Of a stretch of DNA of 64,000 nucleotides, positions 48,001-55,636 are shown in pieces. How positions within the stretch are numbered: the first letter of the stretch is position 1; every line of letters starts with the position of its first letter. Where the stretch lies: positions 1,302,001-1,366,000 of the forward strand of contig NZ_LUAX01000001.1 in NCBI RefSeq assembly GCF_001695575.1, given 5' to 3'. The notes below the pieces were generated by a model. It was not told where the DNA came from and did not search any database. It was given only the letters and a program-made list of their open reading frames with translations. A program made the translations under genes and the position numbers. Origin of the DNA: Vibrio europaeus (GTDB lineage: Bacteria; Pseudomonadota; Gammaproteobacteria; Enterobacterales; Vibrionaceae).

Positions 48001-48947
48001 TCACGGATCTCACGCTCACCGTTCATGAAGATCAGGATATCACCCAGACCTTCATCGCATAGCTCATCAACCGCTTCGAAAATACCGTCTAATTGGTCGC
48101 GATCAACATCGTCCTCACCGCGAAGTGGGCGATAGCGCGTTTCCACTGGGTAAGTACGCCCCGATACTTCAATAATCGGCGCGTTGCTAAAGTGCTTCGA
48201 GAAGCGATCTGGGTCGATGGTTGCCGACGTGATGATCACTTTTAGATCAGGGCGACGAGGTAAAAGCTCTTTCAAGTAACCCAAAATAAAATCGATGTTT
48301 AAGCTACGCTCGTGGGCTTCATCGATAATGATGGTGTCATACTGGTTGAGATAGCGATCGTGTTGGATCTCTGCCAGCAAAATACCATCAGTCATCAACT
48401 TAATTTGGGTGTTCTCTGAGATTTGGTCGTTAAAGCGAACCTTGTAGCCGACATATTCGCCGAGCTTGGTTTCCATCTCTTCAGCAATTCGATTCGCCAC
48501 CGAACGCGCCGCTAAACGACGAGGCTGCGTATGACCAATCAAGCCAAACTTGCCACGACCGAGCTCCGCACAGATCTTAGGTAACTGAGTCGTTTTACCT
48601 GAACCGGTTTCACCCGCGACGATAACCACTTGGTTTTGCTCGATCGCTTGCGCAATGTCGTCCTTCTTCTGGCTGACAGGCAGAATTTCAGGGTATTCAA
48701 TCTTAGGGATGTAGTTGGTGCGCTGCTCTGCGTCCATCATGGATTTGGCAATATCAAGCGCAATCTCATCAAACACCGCATTACGAGAGGCTTCTTTTTT
48801 AATTTTATTTGCCCCGGAGATACGTTTGTTTAGACGAAATCTATCTTTCAGCATGCACTGGTTAAGCGCTTTGCGAAGAGAAGCAGCGTTGTTTGCCTGA
48901 ACTTGGCTATCCGCCGCTTTTGAGTTTTCTGGCTGTGACGAAGTCAA
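45018..48947 (-). CDS. hrpA: ATP-dependent RNA helicase HrpA
   Basis: A 1309-residue DEAH-box helicase that aligns with Escherichia coli HrpA (about 1300 residues), which rescues stalled or collided ribosomes. Motifs: Walker A GETGSGKTT (near residue 112), TQPRRLAA, DEAHERS (near 208), TSATIDP, ATNVAETSLTVPG and QRKGRCGR. These are followed by the winged-helix/HA2 and OB domains and the long HrpA-specific C-terminal region ending RVKMAIDAC. The best start is a TTG at 48947 (leader residues TSSQPENSK) with AGGA 6 nt upstream; the first in-frame ATG (MLKDRFRLNKRI) is 31 codons later and has less support. It is the largest gene in the window and monocistronic. Confidence 0.96.
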   Translation of the reverse strand: MTSSQPENSKAADSQVQANNAASLRKALNQCMLKDRFRLNKRISGANKIKKEASRNAVFDEIALDIAKSMMDAEQRTNYIPKIEYPEILPVSQKKDDIAQAIEQNQVVIVAGETGSGKTTQLPKICAELGRGKFGLIGHTQPRRLAARSVANRIAEEMETKLGEYVGYKVRFNDQISENTQIKLMTDGILLAEIQHDRYLNQYDTIIIDEAHERSLNIDFILGYLKELLPRRPDLKVIITSATIDPDRFSKHFSNAPIIEVSGRTYPVETRYRPLRGEDDVDRDQLDGIFEAVDELCDEGLGDILIFMNGEREIRDTADALAKRNLKSTEIVPLYARLSAGEQNKIFQPHAGRRIVLATNVAETSLTVPGIKYVIDPGTARISRYSYRTKVQRLPIEPVSQASANQRKGRCGRVEEGICIRLYSEDDYNSRPEFTDPEILRTNLASVILQMTALGLGDIEAFPFVEAPDKRNIQDGVKLLEELGAINEKAKDPKKRLTSVGRQLAKLPIDPRLARMVLEAPKYGALKELMIIASALSIQDPRERPSDKQQSSDDKHRRFFHEESDFLTFVNVWDYIQKEQKKLSGNQFRKQCKQDYLNYLRVREWQDVYFQIHQAMREMDFKLNDEPASYQGVHSAILVGLLSHIGMKDAEKNEYQGARNARFHIFPASGLFKKQPKWIMSAELVETSKLWGRVIAKIQPEWIEPLAKHLIKRSYSEPHWSKKRSAVMAHEKVMLYGVPIVPKRLVNYGSIDQNVSREIFIRSALVEGEWETKHAFFKQNRKLLQEVEELEHKSRRRDILVDDDELFDFYDQRVGTEVVSGKHFDTWWKKASRENAELLNFEKEMLFKGDASHITDLDYPNFWHQSGLKLKLSYQFEPGEDNDGVTVHLPLPILNQVEQAGFDWQIPGLRHELVVSLIKSLPKTIRKNFVPAPNYADAFLARATPMEAPLLDSLEKELRRMTGVEVLREDWNLEQVPDHLKVTFRAVDHRNRKLKENRDLHELKESLKDKVQETLSKVADDDIEQQGLHTWSFGELPKVYQQKRGGYDVKAYPAIVDTKDSVEIKLYETEHEQVSAMQAGQRRLILLNVPSPIKYLHSNLPNKSKLGLYFNPYGKVLDLIDDCIACGVDKLIEEKGGLVWQPEQFEQLKEHVRAELGDTVVEIAQQVETILTTAFNINKKLKGKIDFTMAFALSDIKAQIESLIFKGFATECGWKRLPDILRYMKAIERRMEKLPIDPNKDRLHMLKIESVTNDYKELLNKIPKGMVVPDDVKDVRWMIEELRVSYFAQQLGTPYPVSDKRVKMAIDAC

Positions 48948-49087
48948 AGCGTTTCCTATTCTTATCTTGATCTAAAACGCGCGAATTGTATCACAGAAAT
49001 TCGCGATAAGTTGAGTCTGAAAGCGCTTTATTTATAGCCAACAAAGGCTTATACGAACGGCTTTTAAGCGCTATTTGATTCAATAAA

Positions 49088-49112
49088 AGAGCGGCTTCAT
49101 TGCCGCTCTAAT
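49088..49112 (-). terminator. terminator of the MipA-like gene
   Basis: AGAGCGGC (49088-49095), loop, GCCGCTCT (49102-49109). On the minus strand it is followed by TTTTATT, just past the stop of the gene ending at 49121. Confidence 0.8.
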
Positions 49113-49120
49113 TTGTAGAC

Positions 49121-50446
49121 TTAGAAATCAATTTGAAGGTAGAGGGTGTTGAAGTTACTACCCCCTTTGATGCGTCCATATTGGGAAGCACTTTCAAATA
49201 TTGCACTACGGTGATGGATAGAATAGCCAAACCACATGTTATCGAAGTCTCGGTTGTTGATGAGGTCACCTAAATTCACGTCAAACGAGAAATCTAAGTA
49301 ATTAAGCAAATGGCTCGGTGTATAGCCTTTGGATTTCATCTCTTCGTTTTCAACATAAGTCATGCTGTCGATATACGACATCCCTTCTGCAACACCAAAA
49401 CGCCACTTGGTTGGCCAATCAAACGTATAATACGCCTTAATCGCTGCAATATATTCTGTTGCGCTAGACTGCACCTCAGATGACCAGTGATGAACGATGC
49501 CCGGCGTAAAGTAGATATCTAAAGGAATACCAAACAGCTCATCGGTTAATGGATGACCATAAAACACCGAACTCATCTGATTGTTGTACGGATCTTTTTC
49601 GGTATTAAATGTGATGATGTCACCAATGTTTGATGGCGTTGCCCAACCATGTGCAAAGCGAACATATCGCTTATTGGTTAGCTCAGACTTTGGCGCTTTA
49701 GTCTTATCATTAAAGAACCCAAAACCAACATAGAACTCTCCTTGGTACCTATCTTTGATCGCATCGGAATGGTAAGCACTGTGGTCTAGTCTTGTCACAC
49801 TCGTCACGCCAAGCAAGTATAGATTGGAGTGCACGTGGTAACGCGCTTTTAAGCCTACTTTCGCATCAATCCCGGCAGCAATAGTTTGCTTGGTTGTCTC
49901 GGAAAAGGCGTAATACTCACTGTTAAAATCTGCATCTTTGTAACGTAACGTTGCATGCGGCTCAAGTTCCCAGTCGCCATATTCATACTTTGCTGAAGCG
50001 CGTAAGTTGGCATGAAAACGTAAATCTATATCGCTCATCAACTCAGTGTCTAGCCACCACTTATCATCAAGCTTGTACCTAAGCTGGCCACCAAAGTCGA
50101 CCGAGTCACCTTCATTAGCATTTTGCACTGCAGCGGGAATATCGACAAAACGCAGCCTCATTAGGGCATTAAGCTGAAACTGCTCGTCTTCGCTTTGATG
50201 AAGGTAGGCTCCGCCTTCGAGACCATTTACAAAAACATAGTCATTATTGAAGTACATCATAGGAACAAATGTACTCACGGTATGGTCACCATCATGAGTA
50301 TCGAAAGGTATGGTTGCCGTTCGATATACCGCCGCGATGCCCCAATTCTGTTCACCGAACGTAGCATTTTCTTGCGCACTCAGTGAAGTTGACATTAAGC
50401 CACTGACAGCAAAAGCTAACGCTGACAGACGTTTACTAGTTATCAT
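49121..50446 (-). CDS. MipA/OmpV-like outer-membrane protein with extra C-terminal domain
   Basis: A 441-residue exported outer-membrane protein. The signal peptide (MITSKRLSALAFAVSGLMST, then SLSA, cleaved before QEN) is followed by a barrel region of about 230 residues with MipA/OmpV features (WGIAAVYRTATIPFD, MMYFNNDYVFVNGLEGGAYL, LYLLGVTSVTRLDHSAY). MipA/OmpV proteins are usually about 250 residues, so this one is nearly twice as long. The last 190 residues contain GYSIHHRSAIFES and end GGSNFNTLYLQIDF, recalling acyloxyacyl hydrolase/PagL-like C-termini. A fusion of two barrel modules is therefore possible (inference). The frame opens with TTG at 50476, but the ATG at 50446 gives a proper signal peptide. 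The gene has its own terminator. Confidence 0.68.
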   Translation of the reverse strand: MITSKRLSALAFAVSGLMSTSLSAQENATFGEQNWGIAAVYRTATIPFDTHDGDHTVSTFVPMMYFNNDYVFVNGLEGGAYLHQSEDEQFQLNALMRLRFVDIPAAVQNANEGDSVDFGGQLRYKLDDKWWLDTELMSDIDLRFHANLRASAKYEYGDWELEPHATLRYKDADFNSEYYAFSETTKQTIAAGIDAKVGLKARYHVHSNLYLLGVTSVTRLDHSAYHSDAIKDRYQGEFYVGFGFFNDKTKAPKSELTNKRYVRFAHGWATPSNIGDIITFNTEKDPYNNQMSSVFYGHPLTDELFGIPLDIYFTPGIVHHWSSEVQSSATEYIAAIKAYYTFDWPTKWRFGVAEGMSYIDSMTYVENEEMKSKGYTPSHLLNYLDFSFDVNLGDLINNRDFDNMWFGYSIHHRSAIFESASQYGRIKGGSNFNTLYLQIDF

Positions 50447-50564
50447 TTTTTGCCCAAACGTGACTAAAGCACTCAAAAACTAACCAATTAAAACAGTTAA
50501 TACTTATGTTTCTCGGTCATTCGTCGTTAAAATATAAATATATGATCCCTTAAATCGAAAAATT

Positions 50565-50930
50565 GTGAAAGCCTCAGAACTAAAAAGATTAATCGAGTCC
50601 TTGCCAGATAACACCGATCCAGACATTGTCACTGGAGAATGTTGGCTGCCTGAACGTCTGCTCGATGCTAGTCTCGACGGTGACATGATGTTTCTCTCTT
50701 TCGACACTGCCCCTGAAGAAGCACAAGGCGAAGAAGAAGGCAGAGGATTTGTCGAACATGAAATTGAGATGATTCGTCATCGATTCGAACAGATCATAGA
50801 AGAGCAATCTGACACAAAAACCAAAGCTGATGCCATGCTGGCTTTATTTTTGATGGGGCATGAACTTTCTAGTTCAGAAATCATCGAAGTCCTTGAAGAC
50901 CCTGAACTCCCTGAGTCAACAACTGAGTAG
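50565..50930 (+). CDS. hypothetical acidic protein upstream of the PhoD-like gene
   Basis: A 121-residue cytoplasmic protein that I do not recognise. The start is GTG at 50565 (MKASELKRLIESLPDNTDPD), with no clear ribosome-binding site. The sequence is acidic, with a conserved-looking block (GECWLPERLLDASLDGDMMFLSFD), a Glu-rich linker, and two helices at the C-terminus. It ends 3 nt before the start of the PhoD-like phosphatase gene. Co-transcription and translational coupling are therefore very likely, and it may be a partner or regulator of that enzyme. Confidence 0.65.
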   Translation: MKASELKRLIESLPDNTDPDIVTGECWLPERLLDASLDGDMMFLSFDTAPEEAQGEEEGRGFVEHEIEMIRHRFEQIIEEQSDTKTKADAMLALFLMGHELSSSEIIEVLEDPELPESTTE

Positions 50931-50933
50931 TCA

Positions 50934-52835
50934 ATGAATAGCAGTTTACCTTTCCTAATTGCCGGACCTATCTTACGTAAAACGACTTCTGAAGAGATTG
51001 TTTTTTGGCTCGTCACAAGCGAGCCGCTAAGTGGTCATTTTGAACTCAAGTTAGAGCCGCAGTTAGGGACGCTTTTTTCGCAAGACCTCAGTGAATGCCA
51101 GCAACTTGCCATAGGTAAACACTGTTATTTAACGCTTGCCCAGTTCAAAGGCAAGTTCCCGACCAATGTCGCGCTCAGCTATGAATTTATTACCCAACAT
51201 GGCGCGCTAACATCACTCTATCCTGAGCTACTTTACAACGATGAACAGAGCCTGACGTTTAAGATATCGACCAAGGCAGACTATATTCTTCACGGGTCGT
51301 GTCGTAACCCGCATCATCCCAGTAAAGATGCACTGATTCAGATTAACGCGAAGGTGGCGAATCAGACTTTAGAAGAGCGCCCAGACCTACTCATGATGAG
51401 TGGTGATCAAATCTATGCGGATCATGTTGCAGGGCCAACACTTGATGCTATTTTACAGACCATCAAATTGCTTGGTCTACCACATGAGCAGTTTGTGCAA
51501 GCGCCCATCAGTTCAAGCCAAGAATTGTACGCTCATCCTGATTGTTATTATGGTCGGGACAACATTCTGCCGCATTATGTTGACGATGGCAGTTGGCTAA
51601 CGAAACTGTTCCCACACCGCAATACCCCTATTTTTAGTTCTCGCGAAGCCGAAAACCACTTAGTGACTTTTTCGGAGTTCTTCGCCATGTATTTGCTGGT
51701 CTGGTCTCCTACGCTGTGGCCTTACCTCAATATCAACAACTTGCTTGATAAGAAGTTTACCCACGCGAATAAGCCTATTCCCCCACTGTTTCAACAACAG
51801 TGGCGAGAAGAAAAAGCGATTATCGATGAATTCGTCGCGGGATTACCTCAAGTCCAAAGACTGTTTGCTCACATCCCGACCTATATGATTTTTGATGATC
51901 ATGATGTGACTGATGATTGGAACCTAACTATAGGTTGGGAAAAAGCGGCCTACGGCAATCCATTCTCTAACCGCATAATTGGCAATGGACTGGCTGCTTA
52001 TTGGCTGTGCCAAGGCTGGGGAAACGAACCAGACAACTTCAATCAAGAGTTCCTCGCTATCGCTGAACGGTTCTTAAGCCAACCCGGCGCCCAACAGCAA
52101 GACGACTTTATCCAGTACCTCTATACCTTTGAGCGCTGGCACTACACGATTCATAGTTCACCTAAAGTGGTTGTACTCGATACCCGAACTCGCCGCTGGC
52201 GCTCTGAGTCGCGTTTGAACAAACCTTCGGGTTTAATGGACTGGGAAGCATTGGTTGAGTTTCAGCAAGAGCTCATGCATCAAGATAAAGTGGTGATTGT
52301 CTCTGCTGCCCCTATGTTCGGGGTTAAGTTTATCGAAGCCTTACAAAAAGGCGCGACAATGCTTGGTCAACCATTACTCATTGATGCCGAAAACTGGATG
52401 GCTCATCCCGGCAGTGCCAATACGCTGTTGAGTATTTTTACCCATACCAAAACACCGACCAACTTTGTGATTCTTTCGGGCGATGTGCATTACTCGTTCG
52501 CCTATGACATAAAACTTAGGTTCCGACGCAATAGTCCTAACATTTTCCAAATTACCTGTAGTGGGTTTAAAAATCAGTTCCCCGAACCACTGCTTGGCTT
52601 TTGTGACCATGCGGATAGGCTGCTCTATTCTCCGCGCTCACCACTTAACTTTTTGACCAAACGTAAACGCCTTAAGATCAAAAAGCGCGATCCTAATACC
52701 GAAGGCGTACGTCGCTTAGTCAACACCAGCGCTGTCGGTGAGCTGAAATTGGATGACCATGGCAAGCCAGAACGGATCTCCATTCTCTCGGGAGATGGAG
52801 CGGAATGGGACTTCCCGCCAATAAAAGAAAAGTAA
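50934..52835 (+). CDS. PhoD-like metallophosphatase
   Basis: A 633-residue protein of the PhoD/alkaline phosphatase D-like metallophosphoesterase group. Metal-binding and catalytic motifs are in order: HGSCRNPHHP (near residue 121), MMSGDQIYADH (near 157), IFDDHDVTDDWN (near 321), a long helical insert, and LSGDVHYSFAYD (near 516). Unlike Bacillus PhoD it has no Tat or Sec signal peptide, so it probably works in the cytoplasm on an unknown phosphoester. The N-terminal 110 residues are a strand-rich domain. It follows the small acidic gene by 3 nt and precedes the TerB-like gene by about 77 nt, which includes a short hairpin (52873-52892). Confidence 0.86.
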   Translation: MNSSLPFLIAGPILRKTTSEEIVFWLVTSEPLSGHFELKLEPQLGTLFSQDLSECQQLAIGKHCYLTLAQFKGKFPTNVALSYEFITQHGALTSLYPELLYNDEQSLTFKISTKADYILHGSCRNPHHPSKDALIQINAKVANQTLEERPDLLMMSGDQIYADHVAGPTLDAILQTIKLLGLPHEQFVQAPISSSQELYAHPDCYYGRDNILPHYVDDGSWLTKLFPHRNTPIFSSREAENHLVTFSEFFAMYLLVWSPTLWPYLNINNLLDKKFTHANKPIPPLFQQQWREEKAIIDEFVAGLPQVQRLFAHIPTYMIFDDHDVTDDWNLTIGWEKAAYGNPFSNRIIGNGLAAYWLCQGWGNEPDNFNQEFLAIAERFLSQPGAQQQDDFIQYLYTFERWHYTIHSSPKVVVLDTRTRRWRSESRLNKPSGLMDWEALVEFQQELMHQDKVVIVSAAPMFGVKFIEALQKGATMLGQPLLIDAENWMAHPGSANTLLSIFTHTKTPTNFVILSGDVHYSFAYDIKLRFRRNSPNIFQITCSGFKNQFPEPLLGFCDHADRLLYSPRSPLNFLTKRKRLKIKKRDPNTEGVRRLVNTSAVGELKLDDHGKPERISILSGDGAEWDFPPIKEK

Positions 52836-52912
52836 GGTTTTTGTAAAGACCCTTGAGATGTTCTCAGATAAGCACTATTTATAAAAATAGTGTTACCGCA
52901 AAGGTTTTTAAT

Positions 52913-53380
52913 ATGCTCAATACAATCACCTCGCTTTTCAAACAGTTACTTGAAGGTCACGATTTAAGCCACAACACCCAGCCCGATGTTAATCTTGCTA
53001 TCGCATGCCTGCTCTGTGAAGTCGCTGGTGCCGACCATCAAATAGAACAGGTTGAAATTGAAGCAAAACGTCACCTGTTAACGCGTTTACTCGATTTAGA
53101 TGAAACAGCGGCAAAAACTTTATTGAGCCGTGCTGAAATGCGCAGCAAAGACTCGGCTTCTCTCTACGACTTCACCTCCCAGCTTCGAGAGTTGAGCCAA
53201 GAAACTCGCTTTGCACTTATCAAAGCGATGTGGGAAGTCGCGAATGCCGATGGCGAGATTGATCCACTAGAGGACTCCGTCATACGGAAAACAGCAGAAT
53301 TGCTCTATGTCGACCACAGTGAGTTTATACGTGCCAAATTATCTGTCATTGACGATACAGACAACAATAAAGAAACTTAA
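52913..53380 (+). CDS. TerB-like (tellurite resistance B fold) protein
   Basis: A 155-residue all-helical protein with the TerB pattern: two acidic helix-loop motifs, CEVAGADHQIEQVEIE and WEVANADGEIDPLED, separated by a long helix (SLYDFTSQLRELSQETR). TerB-fold proteins bind metal ions and occur alone or fused to other domains; here no ter gene cluster is present, so tellurite resistance is not implied. The frame opens at 52853, but the ATG at 52913 (MLNTITSLFKQLLEG) has AAAGG 8 nt upstream. It probably forms the third gene of a unit with the hypothetical protein and the PhoD-like enzyme. Confidence 0.8.
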   Translation: MLNTITSLFKQLLEGHDLSHNTQPDVNLAIACLLCEVAGADHQIEQVEIEAKRHLLTRLLDLDETAAKTLLSRAEMRSKDSASLYDFTSQLRELSQETRFALIKAMWEVANADGEIDPLEDSVIRKTAELLYVDHSEFIRAKLSVIDDTDNNKET

Positions 53381-53514
53381 CTCTCTGAAACAAAGTGTTT
53401 TTGTGCGGATTAGTCCGGCAATTTAAATCGACAAGAAACTCTGTGATTGTGTTGGCACAATGCGTAATCGTGTTTGTTTATATTGGAGCAAATTCAATAT
53501 GATACTGATTAAAC

Positions 53515-54963
53515 ATGAAGCCACACAAATCAGCGCTTTTACTTACCGCGCTTGCCTTTAATTCTTACGCTGACACCCATTTACCTTCTGGACAAGATTG
53601 GATCAATCACGCCACGTTCGGCTTAGCACCATATTGGATGATGCCAACCGCGCAAGGAGAGCCAGTAGGTAACTTTCCAACATTTCGCTGCGATGATGGC
53701 GCTCTCCTTGACGTCAATAATGTTTGCCCTGAACTAGACAGAGGTTGGATTCGCCCAAACTTCGATCGTGACTACACGCGGATGAAATCTCGGCAAACTT
53801 ATGCTTATGGCGTTTTGTTTCACATGAGTGGCGACCCAAAAGCATTAAAGCTCGCTAAGCAAGGGGCCTACTACTTAATTAACCATCTACAAGATAAAGA
53901 AAATGGTGGATTCATAAGCTTCACCAAACAAGGTGTCCCAGGATTAAACTGGAAACAGCGCACATCCCAAGACCAAGCCTATGCTTTGGTCGGCCTTGCA
54001 ATGTATTACTACCTAACTCAAGACAAAAATGTTGAGCGTGCCCTGATTGAACAGCAAGCCTTTATCTTTGATAAATATCGACTGGCGGATGAGCAAGGTC
54101 TGGCTTGGGTACTAGAGGATGGTGACGGAGAGAGTGCACGTCAACGAGAGTTAGTCGCTCAACTTGACCAAATCAACGGCTATTTACTGTTAGTCGCTCC
54201 CCTACTCCCTGAACCCGCAAAGTCAAAATGGTTGGCAGATCTATCTTGGCTCACTCAGGTATTAGTACGCCATTATCATTCTGATCAAGAGCAACGCTTC
54301 TATGGTGCTATTCATCATAAAGCCGTCAAGATGGCCGACGCCAAACACAATGACTTCGGTCACACCATCAAAGCGTACTGGATGACTTATCTGACAGGGC
54401 AAACTCTTGGCAATACCCAATGGAAGGACTTTGGTTTCAATGGTATGAAGCAGACTTTACAACAAGCCAAAAACACACGTAATTTCAGCTCTGTTGCTTA
54501 CCTTTTCGACGAACCGCTCACAACTCATTGGCAGGGAGAAGATATCATCGCATGGCGAAGCCGACCGTATACCGATGCTTGTTCATCATGGGAATGGGCA
54601 GAGCTTGACCAAGCAGCAATGACAGTCTCTATGGTTGATAGCTCAATGAACGAAGTACTTAAGTTTACCTTACCTACATACCATGACGCTTGGGTTGATC
54701 ATAAATATGGTGGGGTTGGACTTGACCCTAAAAGTACCAAAGCTTTTCACTGGGGTAATGGCTACCATCAATTTGAACATGCTCTGATCGGCTATTTGTT
54801 CGCCCAGCAGAGTAGTCGCCAAGCGGCGCAGCTCTATTACGCAAGGCCTAAAAATAGCACATTAGCCTTCGCACCGTATTATTATCGAGGTGAAGTTAAA
54901 AAAGTGACTAGCCTATCAGGCGAGAAAATACAGCAAGTGAGTTTTGAAGAGATTCGACCTTAA
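53515..54963 (+). CDS. secreted AGE-family sugar epimerase/isomerase-like protein
   Basis: A 482-residue protein with a signal peptide (MKPHKSALLLTALAFNSYA, cleaved before DTH), so periplasmic or secreted. The body fits the (alpha/alpha)6-barrel of N-acylglucosamine 2-epimerase, cellobiose 2-epimerase and mannose isomerase: repeated helix motifs such as YAYGVLFHMSGDPKALKLAK and HLQDKENGGFI, SQDQAYALVGLAM, DFGHTIKAYWM and WGNGYHQFEHALIGYL. The DFGHTIKAYW and GNGYHQFEH segments align by eye with the two catalytic His regions of the family, but the usual Glu after the first His appears to be Lys. Export is unusual for this mostly cytoplasmic family. The substrate is unknown. It is a single-gene unit. 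Confidence 0.72.
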   Translation: MKPHKSALLLTALAFNSYADTHLPSGQDWINHATFGLAPYWMMPTAQGEPVGNFPTFRCDDGALLDVNNVCPELDRGWIRPNFDRDYTRMKSRQTYAYGVLFHMSGDPKALKLAKQGAYYLINHLQDKENGGFISFTKQGVPGLNWKQRTSQDQAYALVGLAMYYYLTQDKNVERALIEQQAFIFDKYRLADEQGLAWVLEDGDGESARQRELVAQLDQINGYLLLVAPLLPEPAKSKWLADLSWLTQVLVRHYHSDQEQRFYGAIHHKAVKMADAKHNDFGHTIKAYWMTYLTGQTLGNTQWKDFGFNGMKQTLQQAKNTRNFSSVAYLFDEPLTTHWQGEDIIAWRSRPYTDACSSWEWAELDQAAMTVSMVDSSMNEVLKFTLPTYHDAWVDHKYGGVGLDPKSTKAFHWGNGYHQFEHALIGYLFAQQSSRQAAQLYYARPKNSTLAFAPYYYRGEVKKVTSLSGEKIQQVSFEEIRP

Positions 54964-54966
54964 TGA

Positions 54967-54996
54967 CAAGGCCCGATGTTTATTCATCGGGCCTTG
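54967..54996. terminator. bidirectional hairpin between convergent genes
   Basis: A perfect 12-bp stem, CAAGGCCCGATG (54967-54978) with CATCGGGCCTTG (54985-54996), starts 3 nt after the AGE-like stop. T tracts are poor on both sides. Confidence 0.7.
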
Positions 54997-55010
54997 AACA
55001 AAATAGATCG

Positions 55011-55541
55011 CTAAAGCATAGTCAGGGCAAGTTTGGCAAGGTTATAGGCATCGACATAACCGGAGTGCTGACGTCCTTCCCACTCGATACCTTTGCTCTC
55101 TTGTGCTGCTTTATGGCCGATTCGTTTGTCTTTAAGACGATTTTGGATTCGGAATAAGGTCGCCAAGTTAATAAATTCATTGAATGGGGCATCAATGCCT
55201 TTATCTAGACACTCTTGCTTTAGCACCAGATCATCGCGACCCCAAGCCGCGTAAATTTTGTTTGTGCCACCAAAGTTTTTCACCATAGATTTCAGGACTT
55301 CCTCTAGTGGACGTCCCTGCTTTTCGATCTTACGTGGCGTGATTCCTGTCAACTGAGAACAAAACAGCGAAACTTCATCTGTATCTGGTTTTACATAGTA
55401 CTGAGCTCGCTTAACGATCTCTCCTTTAACAAGATCAATCTCAGCAAGCCCTACTTCTATAATTTCGCCAGTAGTACCGACACCGTTTTCATTCCAACAG
55501 CACATTTCTAAATCGAAACAAACTACACGGTTATGGTTCAT
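55011..55541 (-). CDS. DEDDh 3'-5' exonuclease
   Basis: A 176-residue exonuclease of the DnaQ/RNase T superfamily, similar in layout to KapD/ERI1-type enzymes. The metal-binding DEDDh residues can be placed: D and E in VCFDLEMCCW (residues 10 and 12), the middle D in AAWGRDD (near 103), and the His and last Asp in HSGYVDAYN (near 161-165). It probably trims RNA or DNA 3' ends; the target is unknown. The start region is unusual. Three tandem copies of a 7-bp unit place an out-of-frame ATG at the ideal distance from AAAGG, while the true ATG (55541) is 13 nt from it. Confidence 0.85.
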   Translation of the reverse strand: MNHNRVVCFDLEMCCWNENGVGTTGEIIEVGLAEIDLVKGEIVKRAQYYVKPDTDEVSLFCSQLTGITPRKIEKQGRPLEEVLKSMVKNFGGTNKIYAAWGRDDLVLKQECLDKGIDAPFNEFINLATLFRIQNRLKDKRIGHKAAQESKGIEWEGRQHSGYVDAYNLAKLALTML

Positions 55542-55553
55542 GGTTCATGGTTC
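55533..55553. repeat. three tandem 7-bp repeats across a start codon
   Basis: ATGGTTC occurs three times head to tail (GAACCAT on the coding strand). It spans the exonuclease start and creates a second, out-of-frame ATG at 55548 that leads to a 5-codon frame. Confidence 0.85.
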
Positions 55554-55636
55554 GCCTTTGTTCCAAATAATCTGAAAGCGCAAAATTCTACAATAGAATG
55601 CGTGAAAACTCGAATATCAGCACACTGACTGGCGAG

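Noticed and set aside
52913..53380. Tellurite-resistance cluster
   Set aside because: Only a lone TerB-like protein is present; terC, terD and terZ partners are absent nearby.
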